This document shows, one piece after another, positions 1-6,413 of a stretch of DNA of 8,519 nucleotides. The translations under genes were made by a program, and so were the position numbers. The notes under the pieces were generated by a model that was not told the origin of the DNA, did no database searches, and was given only the letters and a program-made list of their open reading frames with translations. The DNA lies in NCBI GenBank assembly GCA_035493495.1, contig DATJIG010000348.1:1-8519 (forward strand), in the 5' to 3' direction. The DNA comes from DATJIG01 sp035493495 (lineage in GTDB: Bacteria > Pseudomonadota > Alphaproteobacteria > SMXQ01). Each line of letters begins with the position of its first letter. The first letter of the stretch is position 1.

Positions 1-391
1 CGAAGCACTGCGCCGGCATCATCAGGTACTGCGCATACGTCCCGTGGCGCTGCTCGCCGAGGATCTTCACCTTGCGGCACCACGGCTGCTCGCCGGCGAG
101 GCAGTACTCGCACTCGCCGCAGAACTCCGACGGATAGGCGATGACGCGCTGGCCGGGCTTCAGGCCGGAGTCGGCGTCGGCCTCGACCACCTCGCCCGCG
201 GCGTCGAGCCCGAGGATCATCGGCAGCTCGTGGGTGATGCCCTTGCCGCTGTCGCGCATGTAGATGTCGACGTGGTTGAGCGCCGCCGCGCGCACGCGCA
301 TGATCGCCTGGCCGGGCCCGCGCTTCGGATCCGGGAAGTCGCCGACGCGGATTCCGTCCCGACCGCGTTTCTCGAGCACGACGGCTTTCAT
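1..391 (-). CDS. Zinc-binding MDR-family alcohol dehydrogenase/quinone oxidoreductase-like protein (N-terminal part; runs off left edge)
   Basis: Only the first 130 codons are present; the C-terminal NAD(P)-binding half lies beyond base 1. The start at 391 is a clear ATG with GGGAG eight bases upstream. The visible part is the GroES-like catalytic domain of the medium-chain dehydrogenase/reductase superfamily: residues MKAVVL, then AALNHVDIYMR (about 36-46), GLDAAGEVV (61-69) and KPGQRV (78-83). A structural zinc lobe is clear, with C91, C94, C97 and C105. The usual catalytic-zinc ligands are not seen: NHVD stands where classical ADHs have a Cys motif, and GLD replaces GHE. This combination is known in MDR groups annotated as zinc-binding dehydrogenase (Zn_ADH_like). 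Substrate unknown; NAD(P)H-linked oxidoreduction is inferred from family. It is third in a minus-strand unit with the CoA-transferase subunit and a small unknown gene (42-base gap), so a role in acyl or alcohol catabolism is plausible. Confidence 0.88.
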   Translation of the reverse strand, partial: MKAVVLEKRGRDGIRVGDFPDPKRGPGQAIMRVRAAALNHVDIYMRDSGKGITHELPMILGLDAAGEVVEADADSGLKPGQRVIAYPSEFCGECEYCLAGEQPWCRKVKILGEQRHGTYAQYLMMPAQCF

Positions 392-433
392 TGTTCTGTC
401 TCCCTGGTGCGCGTCGGAGCGAGCATAGCGCCG

Positions 434-805
434 TTACTGAATTTGGTCGGCCGGAATGTACTGGCGTTCCTGCGGATCGTAGAAGTCGAGACCGAACTGG
501 CGCGCGGCGGGGCGGATGAACAGGCGCGCCTCGTCGTAAAACTTCCACCGGATCGCGACGTGCATGAAGCCACCGCTGAGCTCGCGTATCAGCGGGCCGG
601 CGGCCCAGATCGTTTTTTCGTTCTCTTCTGCGCTCGCCGTTTGGCTGTATTCGGGAAACCGCGCGAGCAGAAATTCGAGGAACGCCAGCATCTTCGGCGA
701 GGGCGGCAGCCGTGCGCGCTGAACGGCGTAAAAGCGCTCGTCGAAGTCGTCGCTTTCGGGATTGAGCCCGACGCTTGGTTCCCAGCAGGCGAGCGTCGCG
801 CTCAT
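434..805 (-). CDS. Conserved-looking hypothetical protein, 123 aa
   Basis: I do not recognise a named family. The ATG at 805 has GGAG at 813-816, seven bases upstream. This ribosome site overlaps the TGA (810-812) of the preceding CoA-transferase gene, with only four bases between the genes, so translational coupling is likely. The frame stays open upstream of 805, but that part is Arg/Ser-rich shadow of the CoA-transferase gene and is excluded. The protein is soluble-looking: no signal peptide, no membrane segment, no Cys cluster. It begins MSATLACWEPSVG, contains an acidic/aromatic stretch DDFDERFYAVQRARLPPSP (about 20-38), a hydrophobic helix around MLAFLEFLLARFP, a region with FMHVAIRWKFYDEA, and ends near LDFYDPQERQYIP. 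The pattern of short strands and helices is that of a compact alpha/beta domain. Its place between two metabolic genes suggests an accessory role in the same unit, but no function can be assigned. Confidence 0.8.
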   Translation of the reverse strand: MSATLACWEPSVGLNPESDDFDERFYAVQRARLPPSPKMLAFLEFLLARFPEYSQTASAEENEKTIWAAGPLIRELSGGFMHVAIRWKFYDEARLFIRPAARQFGLDFYDPQERQYIPADQIQ

Positions 806-809
806 CGAC

Positions 810-1727
810 TCACTCCGCCGCGTAGTTCGCCGGCGCGGCGAGGGCCTCGCCCTTGATCCTAAGCGCGTCGAGTCGCGCGCCGAGCTTCTGCCGATACGTC
901 GCGTGATCCGGCACGTCGAGGATCCACTCGCGCAGCCACGCAAGATACCCGTCGCGCGTCTTAGAGTGCGCGAGATACTCGGCGAAGAAATCGTTGTCGC
1001 GCTTCCAGCGGCCGGTCATCGGCGCCGGATGCTGGCCGGCCGGCGCGTGGACGACCGCCGTCACCAGATGCCCCGGCACCAGCACGCGCGACGGATCGGA
1101 GACGATCGTCGAACGGTCGACGATCTCGTCGGCCAGCACGATGACGCGCTTCGCTGCCAGCGCGCCTTCCTGCGCCAGTCCGCGGCTGCCCCAGTGGTGC
1201 GCGTTGCCCTCGGCGTCGGCGCGCTGCACGCACAGAATTGCGACGTCGGGGATGAGGGCAGGGACCAGCACGACGGGTTCGCCCGGCGCGAGCGCGTTCG
1301 TCGTGCGCACGAAATCAGGATTGGTCTTTGGAATGTCGGAGCCGAGCACCGACCGCATCGGGATGTAGGGCACGCCCGAGGAGCCGGCGAACAGCGCCAT
1401 GCCGAGCGTGAGATTGGTGTAGTCGCGGATGGTGAGCGCGCGCGGCACGCCCTGCTCGGCGGCGCGCCGGTAGTTGTAGCCGACGCCCGACATCATGTTG
1501 CCGACCCACGCGCCGCGGATGCCGCCGACGCAGCCGGCGCCGATCAGCAGGTCGGTGCCGGCGTCGGAGATCGGCGCGATGATCGTCAGATCGCGCTTGC
1601 TCTGTCGGATGATCTCGTGGGCGGCTGCGAACGGGATGTCGGTTTCCAGCGCGGCGCCGAGCACCACCAGGTGACCGTCGCGCACCACGTCGCGCACCGC
1701 ATCTTTCAGGCTGGCAAGCTTGGTCAT
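810..1727 (-). CDS. CoA-transferase subunit A (glutaconate/3-oxoadipate CoA-transferase alpha-like, GctA/CatI type)
   Basis: A 305-residue protein of the family I CoA-transferase superfamily (GctA/CatI/IpdA-like alpha subunits, usually about 280-320 aa). Visible family features are AAAHEIIRQ-(S/G)-KRDLT near residues 34-46, LLIGAGCVGG near 60, SVGSLHR-like GVGYNYRRAAEQG near 81-93, SGVPYIPMRSVLGSDIP near 115-131, and the run VPALIPDVAILCVQRADAEG near 153-172 followed by WGSRGLAQEGALAAKRVIV. Such subunits form heteromers that move CoA between acyl-CoA and free acid in the cytoplasm. In glutaconate CoA-transferase the catalytic glutamate is on subunit B, and no B subunit gene lies next to this one or elsewhere in the window. 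The divergent PcaF-type thiolase makes 3-oxoadipate an attractive but unproven substrate. The gene leads a minus-strand unit with the small unknown gene and the dehydrogenase. The ATG at 1727 lacks an obvious Shine-Dalgarno. Confidence 0.9.
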   Translation of the reverse strand: MTKLASLKDAVRDVVRDGHLVVLGAALETDIPFAAAHEIIRQSKRDLTIIAPISDAGTDLLIGAGCVGGIRGAWVGNMMSGVGYNYRRAAEQGVPRALTIRDYTNLTLGMALFAGSSGVPYIPMRSVLGSDIPKTNPDFVRTTNALAPGEPVVLVPALIPDVAILCVQRADAEGNAHHWGSRGLAQEGALAAKRVIVLADEIVDRSTIVSDPSRVLVPGHLVTAVVHAPAGQHPAPMTGRWKRDNDFFAEYLAHSKTRDGYLAWLREWILDVPDHATYRQKLGARLDALRIKGEALAAPANYAAE

Positions 1728-1782
1728 GTCGGCGCGGCGGGGCAGCGTTGAGGGCGGAGCGGGCGGATCGTACGGCCCAGTC

Positions 1783-1811
1783 GTGACAGCGGCTGAGCGT
1801 ACCTATTTAAT
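1783..1811 (+). promoter_or_regulatory. Predicted sigma70-like promoter of the thiolase gene
   Basis: A -35 element GTGACA (1783-1788) and a -10 element TTTAAT (1806-1811) each match the consensus at five of six bases and are 17 bases apart. They sit in an AT-rich island within otherwise GC-rich DNA. Transcription would start near 1818, giving a leader of about 110 bases before the GTG at 1932. A convincing minus-strand promoter for the CoA-transferase unit was not found; a TATTAA (1812-1807 on the minus strand) is a weak candidate -10. Confidence 0.5.
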
Positions 1812-1818
1812 ATCGAAC

Positions 1819-1861
1819 TACGTCCCGTTTGGACATAGCACTGGCGGGAAACCGCCGTTTT
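1819..1861 (+). promoter_or_regulatory. Dyad plus stem-loop in the thiolase leader (operator and/or attenuator-like structure)
   Basis: Two adjacent inverted repeats lie just past the predicted transcription start. The first, 1819-1837, is a 19-bp dyad TAcGTCC-CGTTT-GGACaTA with six of nine positions paired, the size expected for a TetR/MarR-type operator. The second is a perfect GGCGG (1843-1847), GAAA loop, CCGCC (1852-1856) hairpin followed by GTTTT (1857-1861), which looks like a short intrinsic terminator. An alternative pairing, CGCC (1853-1856) with GGCG (1862-1865), excludes the second hairpin. Whether the structure acts on DNA or RNA cannot be decided from sequence alone. Confidence 0.35.
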
Positions 1862-1931
1862 GGCGAAAGTCGGCCCCAACAATAATCACCAGAGCTTGTC
1901 CGATCCGGACACGTCGAGCAGCGAGGACACC

Positions 1932-3131
<1,200 letters not shown>

Positions 3132-3379
3132 AAGAAACTATAGGACCGAATTCACCGCGTTCGATAAATGGGCTTGTATTCACTGAATCTCCCGCAAGAG
3201 ATACGAAACCAAGGCGCCATGACGCGCAATTTTGAAGCCACCATCAGTCTTGCGTACGTCCGCTGGACTGCTCTCGGGGCGGGCTTCCTTGCTGCGTGCG
3301 ATCGCCGCGTTATTCGTTCCTAGACCAGCACAGTGATATTGGGCGTCCTCTCGATCTTGCTGGAACGCGTTTAGCGCCC
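3132..3379. other. Intergenic spacer of unlike composition between thiolase and marR
   Basis: This 248-base stretch is visibly less GC-rich than its neighbours. It holds a perfect ATTCA-C-TGAAT palindrome (3178-3188) and a weak ATCTC/GAGAT stem (3187-3202), neither followed by a T-tract. On the minus strand a stop-free reading of about 65 codons ends at 3180 with KTDGGFKIARHGALVSYLLREIQ-like residues (last 19: GFKIARHGALVSYLLREIQ). It has no ATG of its own and no ribosome site, so it is at most a gene remnant. No terminator with a T-run was found for either flanking gene. Confidence 0.4.
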
Positions 3380-3829
3380 CTACAGTCTCCGCAGCACTCC
3401 CCTTAGCAGCGGCGCCAGTCGCCGCAGCTCGTCGCGATGTGTCAGCGTGAGGCTGGCGAGCAGGGCGTCGGCCTTGGGCGTGAGCGCGACCAAGACACGC
3501 CGCCGGTCGGCCGTTCCCTCCTGACGTCGCACCAGTCCGTTCGCGGCCAGCCGGTCGACCAGCCCCACCGCGCTGTGGTGGCGTATACCCAGCAGCGTCG
3601 CCAGTTCGCCGACGGCGAGCCCGCGCGATGGCTCCGCGTATCCCCGGATCGCCAGCAGCGCCTGATGGTGTTGCGGCGTGAGCCCCGCCTCGTGGGCCGC
3701 GGTCTCGCTGAAGGCGAGGAACTGCCGCAGCACGGAGCGGAACTCCGCGAGCCGCCGATAGTCGGCGTCGCTGAGCGTGCGCGGCTTCGCGCGCGTGCGC
3801 CGCGTCGGCATGGTCGACCGCGCGGTCAT
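3380..3829 (-). CDS. MarR-family transcriptional regulator
   Basis: A 149-residue winged helix-turn-helix repressor of normal MarR length. The ATG at 3829 is chosen because AAGG lies eight bases upstream; a GTG at 3838 and an ATG at 3811 are in frame but less well placed. An Arg-rich tail (1-17) precedes the dimerisation helix DADYRRLAEFRSVLRQFLAF (21-40). The DNA-binding domain follows: LAVGELATLLGI (71-82), recognition helix HHSAVGLVDRLAANGLV (84-100), and the wing with TADRRRVLVALT (106-117), holding the conserved D-x-R-R of the family. A C-terminal helix closes the dimer interface. The gene is divergent from the ClC gene, and a 19-bp dyad in the shared 123-base region is the likely binding site, so it probably represses the ClC gene and perhaps itself. 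The ligand is unknown; MarR proteins usually respond to phenolic or other small organic compounds or oxidants. Confidence 0.93.
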   Translation of the reverse strand: MTARSTMPTRRTRAKPRTLSDADYRRLAEFRSVLRQFLAFSETAAHEAGLTPQHHQALLAIRGYAEPSRGLAVGELATLLGIRHHSAVGLVDRLAANGLVRRQEGTADRRRVLVALTPKADALLASLTLTHRDELRRLAPLLRGVLRRL

Positions 3830-3873
3830 TCGCCACACCTTGGGGGCGCATACCTCGTGTGCGTCGGCGCCGG

Positions 3874-3901
3874 TTGCAGATACATCGTACTACGATATAA
3901 C
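3874..3901 (+). promoter_or_regulatory. Predicted promoter of the ClC gene
   Basis: TTGCAG (3874-3879) and TATAAC (3896-3901) form a -35/-10 pair with a 16-base spacer; the -10 matches consensus at five of six bases, the -35 only at three. Transcription would start near 3908, leaving a leader of about 45 bases before the ATG at 3953. The MarR dyad fills the spacer and overlaps the -10. Confidence 0.45.
3881..3899. promoter_or_regulatory. Probable MarR operator
   Basis: A perfect 13-bp inverted repeat ATCGTA-C-TACGAT is centred on C3890. Adding the next three positions on each side gives a 19-bp dyad with eight of nine pairs matched (only 3883/3897 mismatched). Size, AT-flanked half-sites and placement between a MarR gene and its divergent partner fit a MarR-dimer site. 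Its position inside the predicted ClC promoter predicts repression by blocking RNA polymerase. Confidence 0.65.
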
Positions 3902-3912
3902 GGCGCGCCCTT

Positions 3913-3929
3913 GCCCGGAGTCGCCGGGC
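3913..3929 (+). promoter_or_regulatory. Stem-loop in the ClC leader
   Basis: GCCCGG (3913-3918), loop AGTCG, CCGGGC (3924-3929) forms a perfect 6-bp GC hairpin in the predicted 5' leader of the ClC transcript, directly after a GGCGCGCC palindrome (3902-3909). No T-run follows, so it is not a standard terminator. No Shine-Dalgarno is visible before the ATG at 3953. Confidence 0.35.
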
Positions 3930-3952
3930 CGCATCTAAACGTTTGATTCACC

Positions 3953-5752
3953 ATGTCGCCATCCGATTTGCGTCGCGCCGCCTCCAGCATACCGGCTTCC
4001 CACGAGCTGCGCGATTTCAGCGCCGACCGCCGCGTGCTGCTGCTCGCCGCCATGGCGGCGCTGGTGGGCAGCGCGGGTGCCGCCGCCGCCTGGCTGCTGC
4101 TCCAGCTCATCAACCTGGCGACCAATCTCGCCTACTTCGGCCGGTTCAGCGCGGCACCGGTGTCGATCGCCGACAATCATCTCGGCGTGGCCGCCGCGCT
4201 GGTGCCGGCGGCGGGCTGCCTGATCATCGGCCTGATGGCGCGCTACGGCTCCGAGAAGATCCGCGGCCACGGGATCCCCGAGGCGATGGAAGCGATCCTG
4301 ATCGGCCGCAGCCGGATCCAGCCCAAGGTGGCGGTGCTCAAGCCGCTGTCGTCGGCGGTGTCGATCGGCAGCGGCGGTCCGTTCGGCGCCGAGGGCCCGA
4401 TCATCATGACCGGCGGCGCGATCGGCTCGCTGTTCGCGCAACTGTTCGAATTGTCGAACGCCGAGCGCAAGACGCTGCTGGTCGCCGGCGCCGCGGCGGG
4501 CATGAGTGCCACGTTCTCGACACCGGTCGCCGCCATGCTGCTGGCGATCGAGCTGCTGCTGTTCGAGTGGAAGCCGCGCAGCTTCATCCCCGTGGCGGTG
4601 GCGGCGGTGGTTGCCGCGGCATGGCGTCCGATTCTGATCGGCGCCGGGCCGCTGTTCCCGATGGCCGAGACGGCGCCGCTGCCGGTGCTCGGGCTCCTCT
4701 TCAGCGCCGCGCTGGGAATCGCCGCCGGTCTCGCCTCCGGTTTGCTCACGGCGATGGTCTACAAGTGCGAGGATCTGTTCCAGCGCCTGCCGATCCATTG
4801 GATGTGGTGGCCGGTGATGGGCGGGTTGATCGTCGGGCTCGGCGGGCTGATCGAGCCGCGCGCCCTCGGCGTCGGCTACGGCGAGATCGCGGCGATGGTG
4901 GGCGGCACGACGACCGCCGCCGCGACCCTGCGGCTGCTGACGGTCAAGGCGGTGATCTGGTCGGTCGCGCTGGGCTCGGGGACGTCCGGCGGCGTGCTCG
5001 CGCCACTGCTGATCATCGGCGGCGGACTCGGCGCGCTGATCGGCGGCTTCCTGCCGGTGGGCGACACAGGCCTGTGGGCGCTGGTCGGCATGGCGGCGAT
5101 CATGGGCGGGACGATGCGCGCGCCGCTCACCGCGACGGTGTTCGCGCTCGAGCTCACCCACAACATCGGCGCGCTGCTGCCGCTGGCGACCGCGACCGCG
5201 GTGGCCCACGGAACCACTGTGCTGTTGCTCAAGCGCTCGATCCTCACCGAGAAGGTCGCGCGCCGCGGCCACCACATCCTGCGCGAGTACATCGTCGACC
5301 CGTTCGAGACCATGCGCGTGGCCGAGATCATGGCGCATCCCGTCGACACCCTGCCGGCGACCATGCCCATCGCGGAGACCGTCGCGTTCTTCACCGCGCC
5401 CCATGCGCCGCGCCACAAGAGCTATCCGGTGGTCGACGGCGACGGGCGGCTTGTCGCGATGGTGTCGCGCGCCGACACCCTGCGCTGGACCATGGGCGGG
5501 TGGGAGCCGGGCAAGACGCTCGGCGACCAGCTCGCCGACCAGGAGCCGCTGCTCGGCTACGACGACGAGATGGTCGGTTCGCTCGCCGACCGCATGGCCG
5601 GCGCCGATGTCGGGCGGGTTCCGATCCTGCGCCGGGCCGACGGCGTCGTCGTCGGCCTGGTCGCGCGTCGCGATCTCCTGCGCGTGCGCGCGTCCACCGT
5701 GCGTCACGAGCGTGAGCGCACAGCGCTGCTGCGATTCGGCACATCGGAGTAG
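3953..5752 (+). CDS. ClC-family chloride channel/transporter with C-terminal CBS pair
   Basis: A 599-residue inner-membrane protein: a short cytoplasmic N-terminus, a ClC transmembrane core (about 25-435) and two CBS domains (about 454-520 and 525-585) that in relatives bind adenine nucleotides. Selectivity motifs are recognisable but altered. GHGIPE (105-110) stands for GSGIPE, so the central Ser is H106. FGAEGP (145-149 region) stands for GK/REGP and keeps the gating glutamate E147. GTSGGVLAPLL stands for GGxFxP. In helix H the sequence AIELLLFEWKP has E200 followed by L201 where antiporters have a second (proton-path) glutamate; E205 lies four residues on. Cl- permeation is expected; proton coupling is uncertain. 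The ATG at 3953 follows no clear ribosome site. The gene is divergent from marR and ends in a G-rich tract at the stop codon. Closest use: anion homeostasis or acid/osmotic stress response. Confidence 0.92.
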   Translation: MSPSDLRRAASSIPASHELRDFSADRRVLLLAAMAALVGSAGAAAAWLLLQLINLATNLAYFGRFSAAPVSIADNHLGVAAALVPAAGCLIIGLMARYGSEKIRGHGIPEAMEAILIGRSRIQPKVAVLKPLSSAVSIGSGGPFGAEGPIIMTGGAIGSLFAQLFELSNAERKTLLVAGAAAGMSATFSTPVAAMLLAIELLLFEWKPRSFIPVAVAAVVAAAWRPILIGAGPLFPMAETAPLPVLGLLFSAALGIAAGLASGLLTAMVYKCEDLFQRLPIHWMWWPVMGGLIVGLGGLIEPRALGVGYGEIAAMVGGTTTAAATLRLLTVKAVIWSVALGSGTSGGVLAPLLIIGGGLGALIGGFLPVGDTGLWALVGMAAIMGGTMRAPLTATVFALELTHNIGALLPLATATAVAHGTTVLLLKRSILTEKVARRGHHILREYIVDPFETMRVAEIMAHPVDTLPATMPIAETVAFFTAPHAPRHKSYPVVDGDGRLVAMVSRADTLRWTMGGWEPGKTLGDQLADQEPLLGYDDEMVGSLADRMAGADVGRVPILRRADGVVVGLVARRDLLRVRASTVRHERERTALLRFGTSE

Positions 5753-5781
5753 GGCGGGGGAGCAGGGCGGGTGAGCGGGGG
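5752..5781 (+). other. G-rich tract with G-quadruplex potential at the ClC stop codon
   Basis: Five G-runs of three to five (5752-5754, 5756-5760, 5765-5767, 5769-5771, 5777-5781) are separated by loops of 1 to 5 bases, satisfying the G3+N1-7 quadruplex rule on the coding strand. The first run begins with the last base of the TAG stop. It lies between the ClC gene and the predicted promoter of the next gene, where no hairpin terminator is seen. Confidence 0.45.
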
Positions 5782-5784
5782 CGC

Positions 5785-5813
5785 TTCAAACCACCGCCTA
5801 GCTGCGCTATATA
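5785..5813 (+). promoter_or_regulatory. Predicted promoter of the PLD-like gene
   Basis: TTCAAA (5785-5790, four of six consensus bases) and TATATA (5808-5813) are 17 bases apart in an AT-rich patch. A start near 5820 would give a leader of about 28 bases to the GTG at 5848. An overlapping TATACT (5810-5815) is an alternative -10. Confidence 0.4.
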
Positions 5814-5847
5814 CTCGGTTCGTTCAGTGAATTCGAGTGGTGGCCGC

Positions 5848-6390
5848 GTGAAGCGTCTGGTTCTGTCCGCGTTCGGTCTGTGCCTGTTCATTGCTTGCGC
5901 TGCGTCCGCGTTCGCTGCCTGCGACGGCGTGTCGATGGACGTCTGTTTCCGCCCCGGCGCCAATGCCTGCGACGGGCAGGTGGTCGAGGCGATCAACGGC
6001 GCGCGCCGCACCCTGCTGGTGCAGGCCTACGGGTTCACCCATCCGCAGATCGTCTCGGCGATCGGCAATGCCAGGAAGCGCGGCGTCGATGTCCGCGTCA
6101 TCCTCGACAAGACCAATCTCCCGGCGAAGAACGGCAAGTCGCGCTACACCGGCCTCACGTACCTCGAGAATGCGCACGTGCCGGTGCGCATCGACGACCG
6201 GGTCGCGATCGCCCACAACAAGGTGATGGTGATCGACGGCCAGCTCGTGATCGGCGGCAGCTACAACTACACGCGCTCGGCCGAGCAGCGGAACGCCGAG
6301 AATATGACGTTCAGCCGCAGCGTCTGCGTCGCCAATCTCTTCCGCGACAACTTCGAGCGCCGCTGGACCGCATCGGCGCCGGTGGGCTGA
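5848..6390 (+). CDS. Secreted phospholipase D-like protein, single HKD (Nuc-type endonuclease-like)
   Basis: A 180-residue protein from the GTG at 5848. This start is chosen over GTG 5827 because it begins a clean signal peptide: MKR, a hydrophobic core, then A21-F22-A23 as a type I cleavage site, so the mature protein starts near A24 and is periplasmic or secreted. The single catalytic motif H123-N-K125-x4-D130 is followed by IGGSYNYTRSAEQRNAEN, the standard PLD continuation. One HKD per chain is the layout of Nuc/BfiI-type enzymes, which form the active site as homodimers and cleave phosphodiester bonds, often DNA without sequence preference. Cysteines at 25, 31 and 37 could form disulfides in the periplasm. 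Length is normal for Nuc-like proteins. Substrate (DNA or phospholipid) cannot be told from sequence. No immunity partner or secretion cluster is adjacent. It converges on the receptor gene with 3 bases between stops. Confidence 0.9.
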   Translation: MKRLVLSAFGLCLFIACAASAFAACDGVSMDVCFRPGANACDGQVVEAINGARRTLLVQAYGFTHPQIVSAIGNARKRGVDVRVILDKTNLPAKNGKSRYTGLTYLENAHVPVRIDDRVAIAHNKVMVIDGQLVIGGSYNYTRSAEQRNAENMTFSRSVCVANLFRDNFERRWTASAPVG

Positions 6391-6413
6391 GGCTCACTTC
6401 GGCGGGCTGAGCC
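6382..6413. terminator. Overlapping stem-loops at the convergent stop codons (possible bidirectional terminator)
   Basis: Two mutually exclusive stems cover both stops: GTGGGC (6382-6387)/GCTCAC (6392-6397) with a TGAG loop, and GGCTCA (6391-6396)/TGAGCC (6408-6413) with an 11-base loop. There is no T-run on either side, so termination here would be inefficient or factor-dependent. With only three bases between the converging genes this is the only place left for such a signal. Confidence 0.3.

Noticed and set aside
44..856. A 270-codon plus-strand frame over the dehydrogenase and unknown genes
   Set aside because: It has no family resemblance, and the minus strand carries the zinc-motif dehydrogenase and a coupled gene with ribosome sites.
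3180..3379. Possible small minus-strand gene downstream of marR
   Set aside because: No start codon with a ribosome site, and no recognisable family; kept only as a possible remnant.
3935..5715. Two further uninterrupted frames of about 590 codons across the ClC gene, one on each strand
   Set aside because: Both are Arg/His/Gly/Ala-rich shadows with no family motifs, produced by high third-position GC; the frame from 3953 has clear ClC and CBS motifs.
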